Positions 55,236 to 64,000 of a stretch of DNA of 64,000 nucleotides are shown here, one piece after another. The notes under the pieces are model-generated. The model was given only the letters and a program-made list of their open reading frames with translations, was not told the origin of the DNA and made no database searches. This DNA is from Deinococcus grandis. GTDB taxonomy: Bacteria; Deinococcota; Deinococci; Deinococcales; Deinococcaceae. Each line of letters starts with the position of its first letter. Within the stretch, counting starts at the first letter, position 1. Location: the NCBI RefSeq assembly GCF_001485435.1, contig NZ_BCMS01000001.1:1497501-1561500 (forward strand), in the 5' to 3' direction. Position numbers and translations under genes: made by a program.

Positions 55236-55496
55236 TCAGCGCACCACGTCCAGCACGCCCGCCGCCGCCGACCGGAACTGCCAGTCCCGCGCCACGGCGT
55301 TCCACAGGCCCGACAGGCCCACCACCAGCACCAGCAGGGCGCCCAGCCCCGCCAGGGCCGTCACCGCGCCCGCCCACGACGAACGCGGCCCACGCGGACG
55401 CTGTGGACGACTTGCCTTCTCCTTCGGCACGCGCGGCGCACGCGGAGCGGACGGCAGACCCGACGAGTACGGCCGGGGCTTCCGCACGAAACTCAC
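55236..55496 (-). CDS. Small single-pass membrane protein upstream of the PBP gene
   Basis: 86 residues from GTG 55496. Strongly basic, Pro-rich cytoplasmic start (RKPRPYSSG, PRVPKEKASRPQRPRGPR), one membrane segment (about 43-64: AVTALAGLGALLVLVVGLSGLW), short outer tail. Architecture is like small divisome or PBP partner proteins, but no family is recognised. Its GTG overlaps the TGA of a leaderless mini-ORF. Confidence 0.7.
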   Translation of the reverse strand: MSFVRKPRPYSSGLPSAPRAPRVPKEKASRPQRPRGPRSSWAGAVTALAGLGALLVLVVGLSGLWNAVARDWQFRSAAAGVLDVVR

Positions 55497-55531
55497 GCGC
55501 CCTCCGGCGGAACAGACGGAAACCGCAACAT
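55493..55531 (-). CDS. Leaderless mini-ORF overlapping the small membrane protein start
   Basis: ATG 55531 lies 6 bases after TATCCT (55538-55543). It encodes MLRFPSVPPEGA and its TGA (55493-55495) overlaps GTG 55496 as GTGA. Same geometry as the mini-ORF at 36504-36539. GGAGGGC just before the GTG may serve re-initiation. Confidence 0.5.
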   Translation of the reverse strand: MLRFPSVPPEGA

Positions 55532-55537
55532 GACAGC

Positions 55538-55543
55538 AGGATA
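55538..55543 (-). promoter_or_regulatory. -10 box of the PBP/VWA envelope operon
   Basis: TATCCT on the minus strand, placed for a transcript beginning at the mini-ORF and continuing through 55236, 53109, 52374 and 50827. Confidence 0.6.
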
Positions 55544-55667
55544 GGCGACACCCATGAGGCCCGCATCACACCAAAGGACGATCAAACGAGCGTGAAATCT
55601 GGGCAGATGGGACGTGGAGGCGTACCCGAGGGACGATGAGGGACGTGGACATGCGAGGATGCCGGGC

Positions 55668-55934
55668 GTGACGCTCCGTCCTGTGCATGCCCTCGCGCTC
55701 GGCCTGCTGACCTTCGTCCTCCTGATCTCCGTGTTCTGGTTCGAGGATGCGGCTGCATGCGCCGTTGTGATCCGGAGGTTTGAGGTTCGGGCCGGTCTGT
55801 GTCTCGCCCTGGCGGTGGGGGCCGTCAGCATGGCCGCCATCCGCCGTCCTGAACGGCAGTTCTGGCTGACGCTGGGCGGTGCGCTAGGGCTGTCCGGAGT
55901 GGGGTTGAAGCTCCTCACGCCGTTTTTCTGCTGA
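55668..55934 (+). CDS. Small membrane protein of unknown function
   Basis: 88 residues from GTG 55668. Three hydrophobic segments (about 9-26, 41-57, 68-86) and little else. Upstream, GAGGAT is 7 bases from the GTG, near but not equal to the usual TANNNT box. No family. It is kept because the hydrophobic pattern and codon use look real; it is the weakest of the accepted genes. Confidence 0.5.
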   Translation: MTLRPVHALALGLLTFVLLISVFWFEDAAACAVVIRRFEVRAGLCLALAVGAVSMAAIRRPERQFWLTLGGALGLSGVGLKLLTPFFC

Positions 55935-56013
55935 GGAGAGGATCACGTCCTACGGTTCCGAACCGCGTCCCGCTTCTCGTGCTCCGCATCCCTTCCCGGC
56001 CTACACTCGGCGC

Positions 56014-57216
<1,203 letters not shown>

Positions 57217-57219
<3 letters not shown>

Positions 57220-57283
57220 TGGTTGAAAGTTGATGGTCGATGGAGTTTTCCCTCTCTCAACCATCACCTGTCGACTGTCAACT
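57217..57283. terminator. Word-repeat hairpin (GTTGATGG type) between convergent genes
   Basis: Related to 49010-49074. GATGGTTGA words on the left can pair with TCAACCATC on the right. The stop codons of both convergent genes (57217-57219 and 57278-57280) form its two edges. Confidence 0.55.
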
Positions 57284-58078
57284 CAACACGCTGTTCAGTG
57301 CGTTCCGGAAGTCCCGCGCGGCGTCCACGCTGGCGCGGATGTCCAGGTCGCTGGCGTACTGCACGCCCCGGCTGGCACTGGCGAGCGCGCCGGTCCCGCC
57401 GGGGTCGAAGGCGGGCGCGAGTTGCGCGGCGGTCGCGCCCTGCGCGCCCAGACCGGGCAGGAGCAGCAGCGCGCGGGGCATGCGGGCGCGGAACGCGGCC
57501 AGGTCGCCGGGGTGCGTGGCACCCACGACCGCGCCGACGCTGGCGTACTCGGCGTCTTCCTGGGCGTTCAGGCGGTTGATCTCGTCCGCGACGCGTTCGC
57601 TGATGCCGCCCCCTTGCAGGTCCGCCTGACCGGGGTTGCTGGTCTTCACGAGGACGAACACCGCGCCGCCGTTCGCGCGGGCGGTGTCCACGAACGGCGT
57701 GAGGGTCTCGAAGCCCAGGAACGGGTTCACGGTCAGCGCCGCGCCCGCGTGCCGACCGGTCAGCCAGCCCTGCGCGTACGCCTGCGCCGTGCTGCCGATG
57801 TCGCCACGTTTGGCGTCCAGCAGCACCGGGAGGCCCAGCGTGCGGGCCGCCGCGCACACCTCCTCCAGGATGCGCAGTCCGTCCAGGCCCAGCGCCTCGT
57901 AGAACGCCAGCTGCGGCTTCACGCACGCGGCGTACGGCGCGGTCGCCTCCAGCACGTCCAGGGTGTGTTCGCGCAGGTGCGCGGCGTCCCGGTAGGCGTC
58001 CAGGCGGGGGTCCAGACCCACGCACAGGCGGGTCTGGAGGGCTCGGGTGCGGTCGGTCACAGCCTGCGCGAAGGTCAT
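57278..58078 (-). CDS. pyrF: Orotidine 5'-phosphate decarboxylase (type 2)
   Basis: 266 residues from ATG 58078, 8 bases after TACCCT (58087-58092). It makes UMP from OMP. LCVGLDPRLD at the start, the catalytic lysine/aspartate array in LDAKRGDIGSTAQAYA, and LLLPGLGAQGAT for phosphate binding match the longer type 2 PyrF. Monocistronic; other pyr genes are absent. Confidence 0.95.
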   Translation of the reverse strand: MTFAQAVTDRTRALQTRLCVGLDPRLDAYRDAAHLREHTLDVLEATAPYAACVKPQLAFYEALGLDGLRILEEVCAAARTLGLPVLLDAKRGDIGSTAQAYAQGWLTGRHAGAALTVNPFLGFETLTPFVDTARANGGAVFVLVKTSNPGQADLQGGGISERVADEINRLNAQEDAEYASVGAVVGATHPGDLAAFRARMPRALLLLPGLGAQGATAAQLAPAFDPGGTGALASASRGVQYASDLDIRASVDAARDFRNALNSVLS

Positions 58079-58187
58079 CGCGCCCGAGGGTAACACGCGT
58101 GCGCCCGGCGCGACCTGCGCCAGTCCATGACCGGGCGGTTGGCCCCCGCCGCGGGACCCGGGGGTGCCCGGCGGGACGCCGCTGCGC

Positions 58188-58193
58188 TAGAAT
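58188..58193 (+). promoter_or_regulatory. Possible -10 box of secG
   Basis: TAGAAT, 92 bases before the secG start, so secG would have a leader and use a ribosome binding site (CTGAGG, 58274-58279). No start codon follows the box at leaderless spacing. Confidence 0.5.
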
Positions 58194-58285
58194 GCTGCGC
58201 GAACGGCCCGGTCCCGCCTGGCCCCACCCGCTTCTCCCAGTCCTGATCACCGACCGGCCGGCGCGCCGCGTTCCCTGAGGTTCCC

Positions 58286-58510
58286 ATGATTCTGACCCTG
58301 TTCATCGTGCTGTTCGCCCTCGTCTGCGTGGGCATGATCTTCTTCGTGCTGCTGCAGGTGCCCAAGCAGGCGGGCCTGTCGGCCAGCATGGCCTCCGGCG
58401 GCTCGCTGCTCGGCGGGCGCGGCGTGGAGGGCGGTCTGGTGCGGATCACCAGCGTCCTCGGGGGCTTCTTCATGCTGCTGGCCCTGCTGATCAACCTCGT
58501 CTCGCGCTGA
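58286..58510 (+). CDS. secG: Preprotein translocase subunit SecG
   Basis: 74 residues, two membrane segments (about 3-23 and 52-70) around the conserved loop LLQVPKQAGLSASMASGG and GGRGVEGGLVRITSVLGG. It assists SecYE in protein export. A hairpin follows. Confidence 0.93.
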   Translation: MILTLFIVLFALVCVGMIFFVLLQVPKQAGLSASMASGGSLLGGRGVEGGLVRITSVLGGFFMLLALLINLVSR

Positions 58511-58522
58511 CAGCGGTTGAAC

Positions 58523-58561
58523 GTGGCGTTGAGGGGCGTGCGGTTGGCCCTTCAACGCCAC
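58523..58561 (+). terminator. secG hairpin
   Basis: GTGGCGTTGA (58523-58532) pairs with TCAACGCCAC (58552-58561), extended by three more G-C pairs; no T run. Confidence 0.65.
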
Positions 58562-58606
58562 ACCATTGGGTGGTGACGGCTTCTCGCTCTGCTCCGCAGC
58601 TCTGTG

Positions 58607-58740
58607 ATAAGGACTCCGGTTGAAAGGTTTGCAAAAACTTTCAACCCGAGCGGAGCGAGTAGGAGACAAACGGGTTCCGGGCGTGGAGTTGGCAGATCGG
58701 TGATTTTCCGATCTGTTAACGAAACAAACGGAATCCGTAT
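58607..58740 (+). repeat. Dispersed repeat family 1, copy E
   Basis: Inner hairpin CAGATCGG / CCGATCTG with loop TGATTTT; outer hairpin GGTTGAAAG / CTTTCAACC. It begins about 96 bases after the secG stop, preceded by a CTCGCTCTGC...GCAGCTCTGTGA module that also occurs in copy F. No gene lies between secG and wecB (58511-58871). Confidence 0.92.
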
Positions 58741-58812
58741 GAGTCCGCTCGTTTCAGGTGCGCTGCGAATCCCTTGGTACACCTGACGACCGCTGTGAGA
58801 CAGTCGAAGCGA

Positions 58813-58850
58813 AGAGGGGGGCCGCGCTGCACGGTGCGCGGCCCCCCTCT
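58813..58850. terminator. Terminator downstream of wecB
   Basis: A perfect 15-bp stem, AGAGGGGGGCCGCGC (58813-58827) with GCGCGGCCCCCCTCT (58836-58850), 8-nt loop. Confidence 0.85.
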
Positions 58851-58871
58851 GTCTGTGACGTTGCGGGCGGG

Positions 58872-59998
58872 TCAGGTCCAGTCGGCCGGGCGCTCCGCGA
58901 GGCCGAAGTGCCACGCGATGGCCTGCGCGATCCGCTGCGCGGCCTGACCGTCCCCGTAGGGGTTGCGGGCGGCGCGCATCGCGGCGAGGGTGGGGTCACT
59001 GCCCAGCAGGTCCAGCAGGGTGGCTTCCAGCTGCGCCGGGTCGTTCCCCGCGAGCCGCAGGACGCCCGCCTCGACCCCCTCGGGCCGCTCGGTGACATTG
59101 CGCAGTACCGCCACGGGCACGCCCAGCGCCGCGCCTTCCTCCTGCAGGCCGCCACTGTCGGTGGCCAGCAGGCGGGACGCGGCCATCAGGGGCGCCATGT
59201 CGCTGTAATCCAGCGGATCGGTCAGTTCGAAGTTCGCCAGGCCCTCCAGTGCCGGGCGCACCGCCTCCTGCACGGCGGGCGACAGGTGCACCGGGTAGAT
59301 GAAGTGATGGTCCGGGTGCGCCTGCGCCACGCGGGCGAGGGCCTGGGCCATCTCGCGCATCATGGGCTGGTTCTCGCGGCGGTGCATGGTGACCGTCACG
59401 AGCGGCTGCCCGGCGTCCACGCGGGCCTGCCACGCGGCGCGCAGCGGGACGCGGCCCGCCACCTCACGCACGGCGTCCACGGCGGTCTGCCCGGTCACGA
59501 CGATGCCGTCAGGGGCCTTGCCCTCGCGCAGCAGGTTCGCCTTGCTGCCCGGGGTGGGCGCGAAGTCCAGGGTGCTGAGCACGCCGGTCAGGCGGCGGTT
59601 GGCTTCCTCGGGGAAGGGTTCACGGAGGCTGCCGCTGCGCAGGCCCGCCTCGACGTGCCCGACCGGGATGCCCTCGTAGAAGGCACTCAGGGCCACGCAT
59701 AAACTCGTGCTGGTGTCCCCGTGCACGAGAACCATGTCCGCGCCCATCTCGCGCAGGGTCCGCCCGGCCTGCGGCACGATCCGCGCCGTCAGGTCCGCGA
59801 GGGTCTGCCGGTCGGTCATGACGTTCAGGTCCCGGTCGGGGGTCAGGCCGAACACGTTCAGCGCCCCGTCGAGCATCTGCCGCTGCTGCCCGGTCGAGAG
59901 GATCAGCGCTTTCAGGCCCGCTTGGGCCTCCACGGCCCGGTAGACGGGCGCCATCTTGGTGGCCTCGGGACGGGTCCCGAAGGCGAGCACAATGTTCT

Positions 59999-60002
<4 letters not shown>
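58872..60002 (-). CDS. wecB: UDP-N-acetylglucosamine 2-epimerase (non-hydrolysing)
   Basis: 376 residues from ATG 60002, overlapping the upstream gene (ATGA). Motifs: AFGTRPEATKMAPVYRAV, LVHGDTSTSLCVALSAFY, VGHVEAGLRSG, FPEEANRRLTGVLS, TMHRRENQ and LLATDSGGLQEEGAALGVP. It interconverts UDP-GlcNAc and UDP-ManNAc for envelope polysaccharide. With the wecA-like gene next to it and the WecG/TagA glycosyltransferase at 19337, it fits a ManNAc-containing lipid-linked glycan. Confidence 0.95.
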
Positions 60003-61144
<1,142 letters not shown>

Positions 61145-61274
61145 AAACGGCCCAAGTGTACCGGCTGCCACGCCCGGAAGGTTCAGGTGCCCTGAGCACC
61201 CTCTCATCCAGGGCGGCGCGGCCCCCGCCTCCACTCCCGGCGGGTCACGGTGAAGGCAGAGGCTGAGCTGCCGG

Positions 61275-63026
61275 TCAGGGCGTCACAGTGAACGTGAGCA
61301 CGCTGCCCAGCCCGCTCAGCGGTCCCGCGCCGACCAGCAGGGTGCGGCTGTCCGCCCCCCACGCCACGAACGCAGGCGCGCCGTCCAGCGGGACGCTGCG
61401 GGTCAATTCCCGCCCGCTGGCCGGATCATGCAGCGCCACCACCCACCCGGACGGCGTGGGCGTCGCGGCGGCCAGCAGCGTGCTGTCCGGGCTGAAGCGC
61501 GCGGGCGCGCCGCCGGGCAGGGTCGCCAGCGGCTGCCGCTGCCCCGGCGCGTACAGGTCGGTGCGGCCGTCGGCCCGCAGGTATGCGAACACGCCCTTCC
61601 CGCTGATCTGCACGTCGCGGTACGCGGCGCCCGGCGTGACCGGCAACGCGAAGGTCTTGCGGTTGGCGAGCAGCATGACGCGCGCCTCGCCCCGCGCGGG
61701 GAACAGGTAGGCGCGCGTGGCGTCCGGCGAGACGGTCACGCGGGACAGACCCGCGACCGGCGCGCTGAAGATGACCCTCCCGGTCTTCTGCGCGGTGACG
61801 CTCAGGCCCTGCGCGTTCCAGCTGGCCACGTGGTTGCCCCAGTGGTTCACGCTCAGGGCGGTCGCGCCCCGCTGCCCGGCCAGCGGCACGAGCGTCCCGC
61901 CGCGCAGTTCCGCCGCGCCGCTGCCCGTCAGGGCGAACGTGAAGCGCCCCACGCCCTGCACGTCCAGCGCGGGCGTGGCGCGCGGTCCGGCCCGCAGCGT
62001 GTCGTCGCGGCCCACGGTCGCCACCGAACCGTCCGCGAGGACCGCCCCGGCCCGCACCGCGCCGGGCAGGCGCAGCAGGGTCCGCGCGGTCGGCTGGTCG
62101 GGCGTCCCGGCGCTCAGGGCCGCGCCACCGGGGCCGCTACTGACACTCAGCACCTGTTCACGCGGCGAGAGGCTGGCGGGCGTGGCGCCCAGGCCGCTCT
62201 GGTCCACGCGGCGTTCCCGGTGTCCGGTCTGCACGTCCCGCACCTGCGTCTCCCCGTCCCGCAGGATGAGCACCGTGTTGTTCCGCAGCGGCAGGCCGCT
62301 GTACGCCCCGGTCGTCTCGGGGTCGCTGGCGCGCAGCACGGTCGTCGCGGGCAGGCCGTCTCGCAGCGCGATCAGCGTGCGCGCCAGCGGTACGGTCACG
62401 CTGCGCCCGTCGGCGCTGAACACCGCGCGGCCCGGCGCGCAGGTGTCGTCGCAGCTCGTGCCGCTCAGGACCCGCAGGGTGCGCGTGTCGAGCAGTTGCG
62501 CGCGGCTGCCCCGCACGACCAGCGCGCGACTGCCGTCCGCCGCGACCGTCAGCGCCGCCACGGGCGCCGGGTCGAGCACCTGCCGCGACAGGTCCGCCGG
62601 GTTGACCCGTTCCAGACCCGCCCCGGACCCCACGAGCAGCTCACCGCCCGACCCGAATCCCGCGCCGCTCAGGCCGGTGACGGTCAGGGTGCCGGTCACG
62701 CGCCGCTGCGCCACGTTCACGAGAACCACGCGGTCCCCGACGAGCGCGGCGGCCAGCGTGGCGTCCGGCGTGACGCTCACGGCGCGGCAGGGCCCGCCCA
62801 GCCAGGTGCTCGCCACGCTGCTCAGGTCGGCGGCCCCCAGGTGCACCAGCCGCTCGCCCAGGCACAGGTGCGCGCCCCCGGCGGCGTCCCAGCGGGCCTC
62901 GGTCAGGGCGGGCGGGCCGGGCAGCAGCGGCGCGTCGCGCACACTCAGGGTGACGGCCCCGGCGGGACCGAGCAGGGCGCCCAGGGCAGCCACGCGGGCA
63001 AGTCGGACAGACGGGCGAGGGGACAC
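61275..63026 (-). CDS. Secreted beta-propeller (WD40-like) protein
   Basis: 583 residues from GTG 63026, 7 bases after TACACT (63034-63039). Signal peptide with cleavage near AGA-VTL. The rest is a long series of four-strand repeats with words such as AVSVTPDATLAAALVGDR, AVFSADGRSVTVPL and RFSPDSTLLAAATP, i.e. WD40/YVTN-like blades, perhaps two propellers. Four cysteines, with CDDTCAPG a likely disulphide loop. Binding partner unknown. Confidence 0.82.
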   Translation of the reverse strand: MSPRPSVRLARVAALGALLGPAGAVTLSVRDAPLLPGPPALTEARWDAAGGAHLCLGERLVHLGAADLSSVASTWLGGPCRAVSVTPDATLAAALVGDRVVLVNVAQRRVTGTLTVTGLSGAGFGSGGELLVGSGAGLERVNPADLSRQVLDPAPVAALTVAADGSRALVVRGSRAQLLDTRTLRVLSGTSCDDTCAPGRAVFSADGRSVTVPLARTLIALRDGLPATTVLRASDPETTGAYSGLPLRNNTVLILRDGETQVRDVQTGHRERRVDQSGLGATPASLSPREQVLSVSSGPGGAALSAGTPDQPTARTLLRLPGAVRAGAVLADGSVATVGRDDTLRAGPRATPALDVQGVGRFTFALTGSGAAELRGGTLVPLAGQRGATALSVNHWGNHVASWNAQGLSVTAQKTGRVIFSAPVAGLSRVTVSPDATRAYLFPARGEARVMLLANRKTFALPVTPGAAYRDVQISGKGVFAYLRADGRTDLYAPGQRQPLATLPGGAPARFSPDSTLLAAATPTPSGWVVALHDPASGRELTRSVPLDGAPAFVAWGADSRTLLVGAGPLSGLGSVLTFTVTP

Positions 63027-63108
63027 GCGGCGGAGTGTAGCGTGACCAGCCTGACAGCCGTCTGTCCCGGTGGGCTCTCGCCGGGCGGGGACGGTCCGGC
63101 AGCTGAAA

Positions 63109-63139
63109 CAGGGGCGCCGGCAGCATGGCGGCGCCCCTG
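63109..63139 (-). terminator. glgC terminator
   Basis: An 11-bp perfect stem, CAGGGGCGCCG with CGGCGCCCCTG, 9-nt loop, 19 bases after the glgC stop codon on the minus strand. Confidence 0.8.
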
Positions 63140-63157
63140 CATATCCGTGCCGTCAGG

Positions 63158-64000
63158 TCAGAACGTGAAGCCTTTCGGGACGACGACCACGCCGTTGTCG
63201 GTGAGGCTGAAGCCCCGCGCGCGGTCCTCCTCGGGGTCCAGGCCGATCTTCGTGCCGGGCGGGATGATCACGTTCTTGTCCACGATGCAGTTGCGGATGT
63301 GCGCGTGACGGCCGACCTCGACGTCGTCGAACAGCACGCAGCTCTCGACCAGCGAGTACGAGTGGGTGCGCACGCCGCGCCCCAGCAGGCTGTCGCGGAC
63401 GGTGCCGCCGCTGATGATCGCGCCCCCCGCCATGATCGTGTTGAACGCCTGCCCCTTGCGGCCGTCACTCTCGTGCACGAACTTCGCGGGTGGGGAGAAC
63501 TCGCTGCTGGTCCGCAGCGGCCACTGCGGGTTGTAGATGTCGAACTCCGGGTTGACGCTCACGAGGTCCATGCTGGCGTCGAAGTACGCGTCGAGCGTGC
63601 CGACGTCCCGCCAGTAGGTGTTCGGACCGGCCTGACCGGGGATGGGGTTGCGGTGGAAGTCGTACGCCATGACGTTGTACCCGTCGCTCAGGGCGCGGGG
63701 AATGACGTCCCCGCCGAAGTCGAACCCGGCCTCGCCGCCGCCCATGTTCGTCTCCAGCAGTTCCTCCAGCGCGCGGCGCGAGAAGATGTAGTTCCCCATG
63801 CTGGTCAGGCTCACGCCCTCCTGCCCGGGGATGCTGGGCGGGTTCTTGGGTTTCTCCAGGAAGTCCGTGACGCGCCAGTTCTGATCGACGTGCATCACGC
63901 CGAACTGGTGCGCCTGCGCCTGCGGCATGGGGTACGCGGCGATGGTGACGTCCGCGCGGGTCTCGATGTGCTTTTGCAGCATGTGCTCGACGTTCATCTT
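63158..64000 (-). CDS. glgC: Glucose-1-phosphate adenylyltransferase, C-terminal part
   Basis: About 280 C-terminal residues; the N-terminus with the ATP-binding site is beyond the right edge. KMNVEHMLQKH, FGVMHVDQNWRVTDFLEKP (the substrate-binding EKP), SMGNYIFSRRALEELL, FDFGGDVIPRAL, YWRDVGTLDAYFDASMDL and a left-handed beta-helix tail (GGAIISGGTVRDSLLGRGVRTHSYS) are all typical. It makes ADP-glucose for glycogen, and sometimes trehalose, synthesis. Confidence 0.96.
   Translation of the reverse strand, partial: KMNVEHMLQKHIETRADVTIAAYPMPQAQAHQFGVMHVDQNWRVTDFLEKPKNPPSIPGQEGVSLTSMGNYIFSRRALEELLETNMGGGEAGFDFGGDVIPRALSDGYNVMAYDFHRNPIPGQAGPNTYWRDVGTLDAYFDASMDLVSVNPEFDIYNPQWPLRTSSEFSPPAKFVHESDGRKGQAFNTIMAGGAIISGGTVRDSLLGRGVRTHSYSLVESCVLFDDVEVGRHAHIRNCIVDKNVIIPPGTKIGLDPEEDRARGFSLTDNGVVVVPKGFTF

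Noticed and set aside
52974..55544. An 856-codon plus-strand open frame
   Set aside because: Antisense to the class A PBP; same biased composition as the other shadows.

Overview
The window is a gene-dense, very GC-rich bacterial chromosome segment that reads as Deinococcus. The RecO, BshC (bacillithiol), polyphosphate glucokinase, MalEFG and DUF2252 genes all fit that genus. So does the promoter style: at least 29 genes have a TANNNT -10 box only 5-10 bases before the start codon, the signature of leaderless mRNAs, which are known to be common in Deinococcus. There are no rRNA or tRNA genes, insertion sequences, prophage genes or CRISPR arrays. Both ends cut genes: a sugar-binding protein on the left and glgC on the right.

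Left part (1-13.5 kb). The tail of a trehalose/maltose-type ABC importer operon (binding protein and two permeases, no ATPase) is followed by a DUF2252 gene. A minus-strand truD operon then carries a small secreted protein, a DUF3293 protein and an AlbA_2/helix-turn-helix regulator-like protein. Next come an orphan ArsB-type pump, a two-gene ABC exporter and a membrane-anchored EEP-family hydrolase.

Middle (13.5-43.5 kb). Here lie recO, rsmE-prmA, proC, bshC, a Crp/Fnr regulator and a WecG/TagA glycosyltransferase. The minus-strand operon deoC-maf-mreC-mreD-mrdA covers cell shape and elongation. A plus-strand run follows: thioesterase, P-loop protein, methylmalonyl-CoA epimerase, VanZ-like protein, MoxR ATPase and a DUF58-TgpA fusion. 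After that come pcp, mutM-pdxH, a 2-phosphoglycerate-kinase-like protein with three ATP-cone-like repeats, a TetR regulator, ppgK, a SpoOM-like protein, rsmB and an MFS exporter.

Right part (43.5-64 kb). malE-malF-malG has a clear sigma-70 promoter bracketed by two near-identical inverted LacI-type sites. Further along are a fused ring-cleaving dioxygenase/carboxylesterase, an envelope cluster (a small membrane protein, a class A PBP, a VWA protein and a large membrane protein), a cysteine-desulfurase-like enzyme, pyrF, secG, wecA-wecB, a secreted beta-propeller and the 3' part of glgC. Maltose uptake, trehalose-type uptake, ppgK and glgC together suggest active glucan and disaccharide metabolism.

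The main unexplained structure is a dispersed repeat of about 135 bp, in six copies. It contains an 8-bp stem / 7-nt loop hairpin whose stem sequence differs between copies while pairing is kept, and it usually lies directly against stop codons. One copy sits between deoC and maf and supplies the start region of Maf. A second repeat family (two copies) and two kinds of word-repeat hairpin occupy other gene ends. Two genes are preceded by leaderless mini-ORFs of 11 and 12 codons whose stop codons overlap the downstream start.
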